From NCBI GenBank assembly GCA_046760445.1, contig JBHIEE010000016.1, forward strand, positions 1-36,012: 36,012 bases of DNA, read 5' to 3'. Origin of the DNA: JBHIEE01 sp046760445. GTDB lineage: Bacteria; Acidobacteriota; Aminicenantia; JdFR-78. Under the pieces are notes generated by a model, which saw nothing but the letters and a program-made list of their open reading frames with translations, made no database searches and was not told where the DNA came from. The first letter of the stretch is position 1. Each line of letters begins with the position of its first letter. The position numbers were made by a program, and so were the translations under genes. This document shows positions 24,493 through 32,146 of this stretch, in pieces.

Positions 24493-25188
24493 ATGAAAAA
24501 CATTGGTATTCTTGGAGGTTTGGGACCAGAATCTACTATAGAATATTATCGGATTATCACTTCTCTCTGCCGGGAAAAAGGCATGGGATATAATTATCCA
24601 ATAATTATTATCTACAGTGTGAATTTCCAAGAGTTAACTGATTTGATGAAATCAGGAAATTTGCCAGAATTAATTAATAAGATTTCTGAAGGAATTCACT
24701 CATTACATAATGCTGGAGCAGATTTTGCTCTTATTGCTGCTAATACTCCCCATATGATCTTTGATGAAGTGGCAGTAAAATCTTCAATTCCATTATTGAG
24801 CATTATTGAAGAAACAGCTAAAGCAGCCAAGAATTTAAAGCTGAATAAATTGGGTCTATTTGGAACAAAGTACACTATGGAGATGGATTTTTATAAAAAG
24901 ATATTTTTAAAATATAATATGGAAATTATTGTTCCTGAAAAGAAAGATCAGCAATATATCCATCAAAAAATTATGGATGAACTGGTTGTCCGAAATATTT
25001 CAAATGAAACTCGCCAGAAATTACTCGAAATTGCTCCGAAGCTAATTAATAAAGAAAATATTGAAGGTCTAATCTTGGGCTGCACTGAATTACCCTTAAT
25101 TATTTCCAAAGACATAGTTCCTATTCCTGTTTTTGATACAACCAGAATTCATGCTGAGGCAGCTCTGAATTATTCTCTCCAAGAATAA
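24493..25188 (+). CDS. Aspartate/glutamate racemase-family protein with first catalytic cysteine replaced
   Basis: A 231-residue cytoplasmic protein of the Asp/Glu racemase superfamily (COG1794 type). The start MKNIGILGGLGPESTIEYY is the family phosphate/carboxylate loop. The first catalytic Cys normally sits in a C-N-T-x-H motif; here the motif is AANTPH and the Cys position is A83. The second, C197 in LGCTELPLI, is present. Two-base racemisation needs both cysteines, so the protein may be a one-base enzyme (as in arylmalonate decarboxylase-like relatives) or act on another substrate. Strong GAGGAGG-type site before the ATG. Confidence 0.85.
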   Translation: MKNIGILGGLGPESTIEYYRIITSLCREKGMGYNYPIIIIYSVNFQELTDLMKSGNLPELINKISEGIHSLHNAGADFALIAANTPHMIFDEVAVKSSIPLLSIIEETAKAAKNLKLNKLGLFGTKYTMEMDFYKKIFLKYNMEIIVPEKKDQQYIHQKIMDELVVRNISNETRQKLLEIAPKLINKENIEGLILGCTELPLIISKDIVPIPVFDTTRIHAEAALNYSLQE

Positions 25189-25190
25189 AA

Positions 25191-25751
25191 ATGGTAGCTT
25201 ACATTAACTGGAACAGACGAATTGCCGACTTTTTAACCGGGCTCCGTTTGGTAATTGCTGGGTTTATTCTTTTTCTCGGATTCTCTTTTGGAGCTGAAGC
25301 TTTGGCTAGTGTTTCATTGCTTTTCCTTATTGGATGGACGACTGATTCCCTGGATGGTTACTTTGCTCGCCGCGATTACTCAAGATACCGAAGCTGGCTG
25401 AGTGAGCATGATCGACTGGTCGATACAATAATGATTCTTTCAGGCTGGATTTATCTGGCAGTAAGTGGCTATATTACTCAGTGGATCGCTCTCCTTTATC
25501 CTCTGGGAGCAACAGCAATTATTTATAAATTTCCATCTAAAGCTGTGCTCTCTATAGTAGAAGTAATCCCTGTTCTTCGAATTCCAATGGTCACCCTTGC
25601 TCAGCATCCTCTTCTGGGTTATCTGTGGATTATATGGGCCATAGGAGCAGTGATTTTAAACCGCCGATGCTTAAAAGTAAGGCTTACCTACCTTTGGAAC
25701 GACTTCCGTAATCTGAAGAAAAGAAAAATAAATGAATTATTCAAATCTTGA
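25191..25751 (+). CDS. CDP-alcohol phosphatidyltransferase-family membrane protein
   Basis: A 186-residue inner-membrane enzyme with about 5-6 helices. Its active-site signature is D52-S-L-D55-G56-Y-F-A59-R60 ... D74-R-L-V-D78, giving all four metal-binding aspartates. The family consensus D-x2-D-G-x2-A-R-x8-9-G-x3-D-x3-D has a glycine at the position of L70 here, so the motif is slightly degenerate. Members transfer a phosphoalcohol from CDP-activated lipid or polyol to an acceptor alcohol, as in phospholipid head-group synthesis. It starts 2 nt after the racemase stop without its own ribosome-binding site, so it is probably coupled to it. Confidence 0.85.
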   Translation: MVAYINWNRRIADFLTGLRLVIAGFILFLGFSFGAEALASVSLLFLIGWTTDSLDGYFARRDYSRYRSWLSEHDRLVDTIMILSGWIYLAVSGYITQWIALLYPLGATAIIYKFPSKAVLSIVEVIPVLRIPMVTLAQHPLLGYLWIIWAIGAVILNRRCLKVRLTYLWNDFRNLKKRKINELFKS

Positions 25752-25787
25752 TTACTTAAAATCAATTTCTGATATGAAGGAGTGAAA

Positions 25788-25844
25788 ATGAGTTCAAAAC
25801 CAGAAATTATTCCTTCTTTTGTTATTGAGAAATTTTCTATATAA
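25788..25844 (+). CDS. Possible 18-codon small ORF
   Basis: ATG at 25788 preceded by GAAGGAGTGAAA, a ribosome-binding site as good as any in the window, then MSSKPEIIPSFVIEKFSI-stop. It could be a real small protein, a leader peptide, or the stub of a lost gene at the end of the 24021-25751 operon. No family is recognised. Confidence 0.3.
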   Translation: MSSKPEIIPSFVIEKFSI

Positions 25845-25881
25845 TTAAAGACTTCAACAATTCCAGAGTGATTATCCTGAA

Positions 25882-27135
25882 CTACAAAGCTTTTCTTGGA
25901 TCAGTAATTTTACCTGTTATAGCTGAAGCAGCCACTGTGGCTGACGAAGCTAAGTAGATTTCTGCCTCCCTGCTTCCCATTCGGCCCTTAAAGTTACGAT
26001 TGGCTGTGCTTAGTGCTACTTCACCAGGAGCTAAAATTCCCTGATGAGCCCCTAAGCAGGGGCCACAGCCTGGGTTCAAAACCAAACAACCAGCTTCAAC
26101 TAATACCTGAATAATTCCTTTTTTTAAAGCCTGTCGAAGGGTCTCCATTGAAGCAGGGAAAATTAAGGTTCTTATATCAGGATGAATCTTTTTGCCTCTT
26201 AGTATTCGAGCAGCTATTTCCAGATCTTCCAATCGACCATTGGTACAGGTGCCAATTATTGCCTGGTTGAACTCTTTGCCTTCTACCTCGGAAACAGGTT
26301 TAACATTGTCCACAGAATGGGGGCAGGCCACTTGTGGTTCTAAATTCGAGATATCGTATTCAATAATATTTTCATATTCAGCTTCAGGGTCAGATTTGAC
26401 CACCTGAAATTCTGCCTTCGCCCTTTTTTTCAACCAGCTTAAAGTTTTCTCATCTGGATCAAAGTAGCCATTTTTTGCTCCCATTTCTGCTGACATATTG
26501 GCTAAAACCATTCGAGAGGCAAGGGTCATATTCTGAGCTACTCGACCGCTAAATTCAACAGCCTTATAGTTGGCTCCATCAGCTTTTAGCTGTCCTATAA
26601 TATAAAGGATGATATCTTTAGCATAAACTCCTTTTGAGGTATTTCCATTCATTATAATTTTAATCGTTTCTGGCACTCTGAGCCAGATTTCGTCTGTTGC
26701 CCAAATCACAGCTGCCTCAGACCGCCCAATGCCTGCTGCAAAAGCGCCAAAAGCTCCATAAGTTGTTGTATGAGAGTCACTGCCCAAAATAATCTTGCCT
26801 GGTAAAGCAAATCCATTTTCTGGAAGAACCTGATGGCAGATCCCATGATTAACATCAAAGAAATTAGGAATATTCTGTTCCTTGACAAATTCCCTGATAA
26901 TTTTATGGTTCAAGGCATATTGTTCAGCAGAAGCTGGAACCACGTGGTCTAAAATAATAACTATTTTCTCTGGAGACTTCACTTTTTCTACTCCCAGCTT
27001 TTTGAACTCTCTGGAAATAGCGGCTGCATTATCATGAGACATTACATAATCCGGTGAAATAGTGCCAATTTCACCAGCTGAAACATCTTTACCTGCTTTT
27101 AGACTTAATATTTTTTCAGAAAATGTCTTACCCAC
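25882..27135 (-). CDS. Aconitase/3-isopropylmalate (homoaconitate) dehydratase-type large subunit
   Basis: A 417-residue [4Fe-4S] hydro-lyase of the LeuC/HacA short type. Cluster ligands: C in GTCTNGRLEDLE and the pair in NPGCGPCLGAH. Substrate and Fe-S loops include LDHVVPASAEQYA and ILGSDSHTTTYGA. These enzymes work as large + small subunits, yet no LeuD-like small subunit lies beside it; the downstream 130 bp hold no such frame. Last gene of the minus-strand cluster with citryl-CoA-lyase-like and CoA-ligase-like genes, so it may act on citrate, methylcitrate or homocitrate-type acids and not in leucine synthesis. GTG start with AAGGAG six bases upstream. Confidence 0.9.
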   Translation of the reverse strand: MGKTFSEKILSLKAGKDVSAGEIGTISPDYVMSHDNAAAISREFKKLGVEKVKSPEKIVIILDHVVPASAEQYALNHKIIREFVKEQNIPNFFDVNHGICHQVLPENGFALPGKIILGSDSHTTTYGAFGAFAAGIGRSEAAVIWATDEIWLRVPETIKIIMNGNTSKGVYAKDIILYIIGQLKADGANYKAVEFSGRVAQNMTLASRMVLANMSAEMGAKNGYFDPDEKTLSWLKKRAKAEFQVVKSDPEAEYENIIEYDISNLEPQVACPHSVDNVKPVSEVEGKEFNQAIIGTCTNGRLEDLEIAARILRGKKIHPDIRTLIFPASMETLRQALKKGIIQVLVEAGCLVLNPGCGPCLGAHQGILAPGEVALSTANRNFKGRMGSREAEIYLASSATVAASAITGKITDPRKAL

Positions 27136-27231
27136 GGATATCTCCTTACTTGGAGTATAAGCCTTTAGATTTATCTCAGTAAAACTAAAGTCTTACATTC
27201 CATCTTGTTTCTTGCCTCCTGCTTCCAGCTT

Positions 27232-27762
27232 CTATTTAAATGTTTCAAAATTCACAAAATCAGCGTGATGGACAATCACTGCCTCTATTGATCTTTTTAC
27301 CGTATCTCCTTCCTTTGAATGGGCAGCAATAATATGGACAATTTCATCTGGCAAATCAAATTTATAGGCTAGAGCAGCACCAGAAATTGGGTGGCGAAGC
27401 ATTTTTCCGCTTTGACTTTTAACAAATTTCCCTTTTTCTTTTTTAAACTCAAAAAGTTTACCTACATCGTGAAGAAGAGCCCCAGCTATTAAATAATCTT
27501 GATTTATATTAACTCTTTCCCGATAAGTATCAATCATCACTTCAGCTATTTTTAAAGAAGTTAGAGTAACTGCTTTAGTATGGGTAAGAATATTAGCTGG
27601 TGGATTTTCAATCAAAAGGGTAAAAGGCATATCCAGTAAATCTTCCATTCGCCACTGATTTCTCTCAATAGCATATTCCCAGATATTCAATGCTTTTTCT
27701 CTTAATGTTTGATCCTGAATTAAATTAAATTCCGGCATTATCTCCAATAATTCATTTTTCAT
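27232..27762 (-). CDS. HD-domain hydrolase-family protein
   Basis: A 176-residue protein with an HD metal-dependent phosphohydrolase domain: early H in ILTHTKAVT, H-D in LLHDVGKLFEF, further histidines in RHPISGAAL and IAAHSKEGD, and D in VIVHHADFVN. Small HD proteins cleave phosphate bonds of nucleotides or related small molecules; the substrate is unknown. It lies between the aconitase-like and citrate-synthase-like genes on the same strand, with its own AGGAG site, so it appears to belong to this metabolic cluster, perhaps as metabolite repair or regulation. Confidence 0.85.
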   Translation of the reverse strand: MKNELLEIMPEFNLIQDQTLREKALNIWEYAIERNQWRMEDLLDMPFTLLIENPPANILTHTKAVTLTSLKIAEVMIDTYRERVNINQDYLIAGALLHDVGKLFEFKKEKGKFVKSQSGKMLRHPISGAALAYKFDLPDEIVHIIAAHSKEGDTVKRSIEAVIVHHADFVNFETFK

Positions 27763-27805
27763 CTCAAACTCCTAAATTTAAACTCATTTCTTATAATTCA
27801 CCACT

Positions 27806-28582
27806 TTACAGTTCTCTTTCTCCTGGCCCGTCGTATTCATGGTCTTCAGGATGAATTTTCCTCATTGGTTTCATTCTGGTTTTTTCTTCATGGATATGAG
27901 CAATAAGCCCTGGCACCCGAGCGATTATAAAAAAAGCATTACCCAATTCTTTGGGGATCTCCAACTCACATAAAAGCGCGGCAATTGCACCATCAACATT
28001 GATTGGTAAAGATTTTCCTAAAATTTTCTCCAGCGCTTTCTCAAAAGATCGAGCAATTTTGACATATTTTCCTGCTATTCCTAATTCTTCTGCCAGAGAA
28101 AAGAGTTTTCTTGTTCTGGGATCTTGAGTATGAATACGGTGACCAAAGCCAGAAGCTCTTTTTTTCTTCTCCTTCATCTCCTTTACCATTTCTAAGGCAA
28201 CTTCCTCTTCAGAATGACCCAACTGCTCCATTTTTCTGGCCGTTATCTCAAAAAGAGCCATCCCCTCTTCAATCGCTCCACCATGATATTTAGAAATAGC
28301 CAGTACCCCAGCCGCGACGGCGGTATTCAGCTCAGCACCAGTAGAGGCTACTGTCCGGGCTGCCAGAACAGAAGGAGGAGTAGCACCGTGATCGATTGAA
28401 GAAACTAACATGGCATCAATCAATTTTCCTATATTTTCAGAAGGAAGTTTTCCTTTGATTGCCAGATAAATCGCTTGAGAAAATGATATTTTTCCTATTA
28501 ATTTATCAATTGGATAGCCCCTTAGTGAAATTTTATTGGGCTCTATCTTAGTGATTGCTGTTTTCCAATGAAGTTCACTCAT
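27806..28582 (-). CDS. Citryl-CoA lyase/citrate-synthase-like protein (short form)
   Basis: A 258-residue protein, much shorter than citrate synthase (~430) and close to stand-alone citryl-CoA lyase or the C-terminal domain of ATP-citrate lyase. Catalytic residues of the fold are present: H65 in SSIDHGATPPS, H100 in KYHGGAIEEG, H148 in SGFGHRIHTQDPRT, and D197 in INVDGAIAALL. With the SucCD-like ligase genes directly upstream on the same strand, the parallel is citryl-CoA synthetase + citryl-CoA lyase of Hydrogenobacter, which together cleave citrate to acetyl-CoA and oxaloacetate. Direction and exact acid are not provable here. Start ATG with GGAGG. Confidence 0.85.
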   Translation of the reverse strand: MSELHWKTAITKIEPNKISLRGYPIDKLIGKISFSQAIYLAIKGKLPSENIGKLIDAMLVSSIDHGATPPSVLAARTVASTGAELNTAVAAGVLAISKYHGGAIEEGMALFEITARKMEQLGHSEEEVALEMVKEMKEKKKRASGFGHRIHTQDPRTRKLFSLAEELGIAGKYVKIARSFEKALEKILGKSLPINVDGAIAALLCELEIPKELGNAFFIIARVPGLIAHIHEEKTRMKPMRKIHPEDHEYDGPGEREL

Positions 28583-28597
28583 TGTATTCCTCCATTA

Positions 28598-28716
28598 AAA
28601 TTAGAATTGAGTATTGAGAATTTAGAATTGAAATCCTAATCTCCACTTTCTGTTTTTCATTTTTTGGCTCTATCGCGAATCTTCAATTTCTCAATCCTTA
28701 ATCCTCAATTCTTTTT
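28598..28716. repeat. Inverted intergenic repeat overlapping the 3' end of the SucD-like gene
   Basis: Left arm ATTAGAATTGAGTATTGAGA and right arm, read in reverse complement, GAATTGAGGATTAAGGATTG: imperfect inverse copies. The right arm contains the last codons (ELRIKD-stop) of the SucD-like gene, so the repeat supplies that protein's C-terminus. Confidence 0.6.
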
Positions 28717-29602
28717 GTAGTTTGAGTGCTTTTTGTGGTATATCCATAAAAGAATTAACTACATAAGCTCCTGCTTTTTTCAGCCGGCTAACTTTACTCT
28801 GATATGAACCTTGTGTTCCCTCAACAATCGCTCCTGCATGAGAGAAACGAGTTCCTGACTTGGCTGCCTTACCACCAATGAAAGCAATTATCGGTTTTGT
28901 TATCTCCTCTCTTTCCATAAGCTCGGCAACCCTTTCTTCCTGAGAAGTTCCAATTTCTCCAAACATAACCATCATCTTGGTTTGGTCATCCTGCTCAAAT
29001 AACTTCATTACTTCAGGATGAGAAAGTCCCACTACTGCGTCTCCTCCAACATGAATCACTGTACTCTGACCAAGGCCAGCCTGAGTAAGATAGTAAGAAA
29101 TAGCTGAGGTAATCCCCCCACTTCTTGAGCTGACGCCAATAAAGCCTGGTTTAAACCATTCATGGGCTAATTGTGCTCGACCGCCAATCATACCTAAAAC
29201 AGCTTTGCCTGGACTGAGAACACCTAAGGTATTGGGGCCCACAAAGGTTGCCCCTTTCTGTCGGGCTACTTGGGCCACTTCTAAAACATCATATATTGGG
29301 ACTCGATCCGGAATTAGAACCAAAAGCTTTACCCCAGCTTCAATTGCTTCCAAAGCAGCTTCTTTGACTAAGGGAGCAGGAACAAATATCACACTAATAT
29401 CCAAAGGCCCAACTTTTTCCCGAGCTTCTTCCACACTATCAAAAACGGGAATGCCAAATACCTCTCCTCCTCCTTTTCCAGGAGTCACTCCAGCAACAAC
29501 ATTTGTTCCATACTCTTTCATTAATTTAGTTCTAATCTGACCTTCCCGACCAGTAATTCCCTGAACAATTACTTTTGATTTTTCATTGACCAAAATAGCC
29601 AC
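28691..29602 (-). CDS. SucD-like CoA ligase alpha subunit (succinyl-CoA or citryl-CoA synthetase type)
   Basis: A 303-residue protein. CoA-binding Rossmann domain: VIVQGITGREGQIRTKLMKEYG; ligase domain with GVSSRSGGITSAISYYL; and phosphohistidine site SGTRFSHAGAIVEGTQGS, where the His takes phosphate from ATP. It should pair with the SucC-like protein encoded 30 nt upstream. Family members include succinyl-CoA synthetase alpha and citryl-CoA synthetase small subunit; the neighbouring citryl-CoA-lyase-like gene favours a citrate-type substrate. GTG start with GAGGAG. The last few codons come from an intergenic repeat. Confidence 0.9.
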   Translation of the reverse strand: MAILVNEKSKVIVQGITGREGQIRTKLMKEYGTNVVAGVTPGKGGGEVFGIPVFDSVEEAREKVGPLDISVIFVPAPLVKEAALEAIEAGVKLLVLIPDRVPIYDVLEVAQVARQKGATFVGPNTLGVLSPGKAVLGMIGGRAQLAHEWFKPGFIGVSSRSGGITSAISYYLTQAGLGQSTVIHVGGDAVVGLSHPEVMKLFEQDDQTKMMVMFGEIGTSQEERVAELMEREEITKPIIAFIGGKAAKSGTRFSHAGAIVEGTQGSYQSKVSRLKKAGAYVVNSFMDIPQKALKLQKELRIKD

Positions 29603-29632
29603 TTTTTTCTCCTCATATAGGAATCTTAATTC

Positions 29633-31183
29633 TTATTTTAATATTTCCTCTCGATATTCTTTTAATCCAGAAATGGGGAGATAAATGTAAATTGCTTTTT
29701 GTTCGTGAAACTGACAATATATTTCGCAGGCTAAACATTCAGTGCACCGACCCTTTTTCGCTTCTTGAGGATCAATGGTTAGAACTGGCTTTCCACTTTC
29801 TAACTTCAAAATTTGAGGAGAGCACTCCTTGACACAACCCTTTGTTTGGCATTCACCGCACTTCCTGTGATCAATAAATAATTCTCCAGTCATTGTCTCA
29901 AAGGAATAAGCTTCTGGAAAAGGAGTAAAATCTTCTATTGGTCTAACCCTATGAAGAACTCTTTCCCCTTCTTTAACTAACTCAGCCAATCGATTGGCAC
30001 AGAAATCTGGTGAATCATTCCGACCATAGCCTTCTACTTTTCCAGGAATATGCTTTAAATACATCTCTAAAATCTCTATTGCTTTTTCTTCATAATTTCC
30101 ACCTAATCTGATTACAGCAGGAATGGCCAAATTTTCTTCCGAAAAAGCCTTTACTATTCCTCGGGCAGAATGAAATTGTTCCTGACTGGCTACTCCTGAA
30201 CCAGAAGCAAAATATCCGCAAATATTAGGCTGGGAAAGAATAGTTTTTGCAGCCCGATAAACCTTAGATGCCGGAGGATTTCCACTAGTATCACAATAGT
30301 TAGCCAGTTTAAACCCTCGATTTAAAACAGCGTCCATGGACATCATTGACCCACCTCCTCCTGCCCCATGAAATCCTATGTAATTCTCTTTCGGGTCTGG
30401 TTCTTCAATCATCTGAAAAAAATAAAATGTGCCTCGGTAATCCTTGGCTTCCACCCGATAAGCAATTTTTTCCAGTTGAGTGGCTGGTCGGTCAAATTCA
30501 CGAGCCACTTCAATTTCTAACTCCGGATGTCGATAAACAGCGTAGTCATCAATAACTATATGACAGTCAGCAGCTACTACTTCTCCTTGTGAAGTCAAAA
30601 TTAGAGGATTAATTTCTGCTGACCGAGCATCGTAATTTCGAGCAACTTGATAAAGTTTAGTCAAAATCTTGGCAATTTTTGTCTGTAATTTCCCAGAAAT
30701 TCCAGTTTTTCTGACTAAATTTCTAGCTTCATATTCTTTAAATCCCTTAATTAAATCAATATGATATTTTGCTATTCGTCCTGGATCTTTCCTAACAATA
30801 TCTTCAATTCCTGTTCCTCCTACTGAACTAAAAATAATTAGAGGACATTTCTCAGTATCATCTATTACTAAACCAGCAAAGTATTCTTCTTTTATCCCCA
30901 GTTTTTCCTCAACTAAAACTTTTTCGACAATAAAATTTTTAATTTTTTTCCCAAGAAGTTCTCTCGCAACTTCCCGAACTTGTTCTGGACTATCAGCAAA
31001 TTTTATTCCTCCTAAACCAGCTCTGCCAGTAACCCAAGCCTGAATTTTTACTGCCACTGGCTTACCGATTTCTTTGGCAATCTGAAATGCTTTCTCTGAT
31101 GATGAGGCAACTCTCCCTTGAGGCACAGGAATGCCTTTTTCTTTCAATAATTGTTTGCTTTGATATTCGTACAGCCTTGCCAA
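29633..31183 (-). CDS. SucC-like ATP-grasp CoA ligase beta subunit fused to a 2x[4Fe-4S] ferredoxin domain
   Basis: A 516-residue protein. Residues ~1-220 are the ATP-grasp domain (YEYQSKQLLKEKGIPVPQG, KIQAWVTGRAGLGGIKF, SAEINPLIL). Residues ~240-420 are the ligase CoA domain (FHGAGGGGSMMSMDAV, IRLGGNYEEKAIEIL). An extra C-terminal domain binds iron-sulfur: C442-x2-C445-x4-C450-x3-C454 and C480-x2-C483-x2-C486-x3-C490, enough for two [4Fe-4S] clusters. Ordinary SucC ends near 390-400 and has no ferredoxin. The fusion implies a redox-linked or complex-forming ligase, possibly docking to a ferredoxin enzyme. TTG start at 31183 with AAAGGA; first gene of the cluster. Confidence 0.9.
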   Translation of the reverse strand: MARLYEYQSKQLLKEKGIPVPQGRVASSSEKAFQIAKEIGKPVAVKIQAWVTGRAGLGGIKFADSPEQVREVARELLGKKIKNFIVEKVLVEEKLGIKEEYFAGLVIDDTEKCPLIIFSSVGGTGIEDIVRKDPGRIAKYHIDLIKGFKEYEARNLVRKTGISGKLQTKIAKILTKLYQVARNYDARSAEINPLILTSQGEVVAADCHIVIDDYAVYRHPELEIEVAREFDRPATQLEKIAYRVEAKDYRGTFYFFQMIEEPDPKENYIGFHGAGGGGSMMSMDAVLNRGFKLANYCDTSGNPPASKVYRAAKTILSQPNICGYFASGSGVASQEQFHSARGIVKAFSEENLAIPAVIRLGGNYEEKAIEILEMYLKHIPGKVEGYGRNDSPDFCANRLAELVKEGERVLHRVRPIEDFTPFPEAYSFETMTGELFIDHRKCGECQTKGCVKECSPQILKLESGKPVLTIDPQEAKKGRCTECLACEIYCQFHEQKAIYIYLPISGLKEYREEILK

Positions 31184-31310
31184 TCTTTTAATCCTTTCTT
31201 TTAAATATTATTTGATGGGCCGAGATTTTGTCAATGAAAAAAAACCCAATAAATTTTCCTTAAAATCAGACTATATATATGAAGGGAAATTTGAAGCTGG
31301 AAGGACTTAG

Positions 31311-31631
31311 GTGACAAAGAAAAAACTGGCAGAAAGAATAGCCAAAAGTGTGGGAATAACAATAGAGCAGGCTACCAGAATTTTAAGTGAACTGTTACAG
31401 GAAATCGAAAATGCCCTTCACACCGGTCAAAAAGTAACGATAGCTGGTTTTGGAACTTTCTATGTAGTAAGAAGAAAAGAAAGGAAAGGCACAAATCCAA
31501 GGACTGGATTAAAAATTAAAATACCAACTCGAAGAACACTGAAGTTTAACCCAGGAAAGAGATTAAAAGATGCAGTAAACCTGGATTTCAATTTTAGTCA
31601 GCGAAGGGGGGATGAAAAGGGCAGGTCTTAA
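31311..31631 (+). CDS. HU/IHF-family DNA-binding protein
   Basis: A 106-residue nucleoid protein. It has the HU helical dimer part (TKKKLAERIAKSVGITIEQA), the beta-arm signature VTIAGFGTFYVVRRKERKGT with the tip NPRTGLKIKIP, and the closing KFNPGKRLKDAVN. A basic/polar tail of about 13 residues follows the usual end. GTG start with GGAAGGA upstream, and an AT-rich TATATAT stretch at 31273-31279 may be part of the promoter. Stand-alone gene; its stop codon lies in the terminator stem. Confidence 0.95.
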   Translation: MTKKKLAERIAKSVGITIEQATRILSELLQEIENALHTGQKVTIAGFGTFYVVRRKERKGTNPRTGLKIKIPTRRTLKFNPGKRLKDAVNLDFNFSQRRGDEKGRS

Positions 31632-31670
31632 AATTTTCCTTTATTCCCTCTCCAGAATAAAGACCTGCCC
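31619..31670. terminator. Bidirectional terminator between the HU gene and 31730-32122
   Basis: Stem GGGCAGGTCTT (31619-31629) / AAGACCTGCCC (31660-31670), with an inner stem TTATTC/GAATAA. It begins inside the last HU codons. On the minus strand it is followed by a short TTTT tract, so it can end both convergent transcripts. Confidence 0.7.
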
Positions 31671-31729
31671 CAATATTTAATTTTCCCTGTTGATTGAATA
31701 AAATTTCTCTTTTGGATGTGTCGTAAAGT

Positions 31730-32122
31730 TTATTCAAGCCAAATTCTTACTGTTTCATCTTTTTCATAAACCTCAATAAATGTCATTGGGCCTAATTTTT
31801 TAAGTTCTTGAAAGATCTCTCTAATATCAATCTCACATTCATTCTCCAACTGAAATTTAGAATCTTTGCAACCTCTAAGGAAAATTTCGATTAAAGAAAT
31901 AGGCAAAGTAACTTTTACTTTATTTTTCTTGGTAAAATTATCGATCACTAAAATCTTAAACCATTTAACTTCTTCATCTGCTCTGGGTTGAGTAACTGTT
32001 CCCTTCTTGACTGCTTTCTTAATAACTTTATAATCCTCACGGCTATTGGCTAACAAAAAATTAGAGAAACTTAAACTTACCACCACTACAAAAATAGTAA
32101 ATACTATAATTTGTCTTTTCAT
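31730..32122 (-). CDS. Small exported protein with the shared C-terminal IWLE domain
   Basis: From the ATG at 32122 (AGGAGGGG just upstream) it has 130 residues: signal peptide MKRQIIVFTIFVVVVSLSFS to about LLANS, then a domain with WFKILVIDNFTKKNKVKVTL, IFQELKKLGPMTFIEVYEKD and a final VRIWLE. The same pattern ends the proteins at 32472-33308 and 34737-35159. The frame extends to 32185 but those codons are MITE-derived. Last gene of the ECF sigma operon, cut off from it by MITE copy 2. The domain recalls SHOCT-like/LiaX-N-type domains of Firmicutes stress proteins, which is a resemblance by eye only. Confidence 0.75.
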   Translation of the reverse strand: MKRQIIVFTIFVVVVSLSFSNFLLANSREDYKVIKKAVKKGTVTQPRADEEVKWFKILVIDNFTKKNKVKVTLPISLIEIFLRGCKDSKFQLENECEIDIREIFQELKKLGPMTFIEVYEKDETVRIWLE

Positions 32123-32146
32123 TTTTCCCCTCCTAATAAAAGATAT

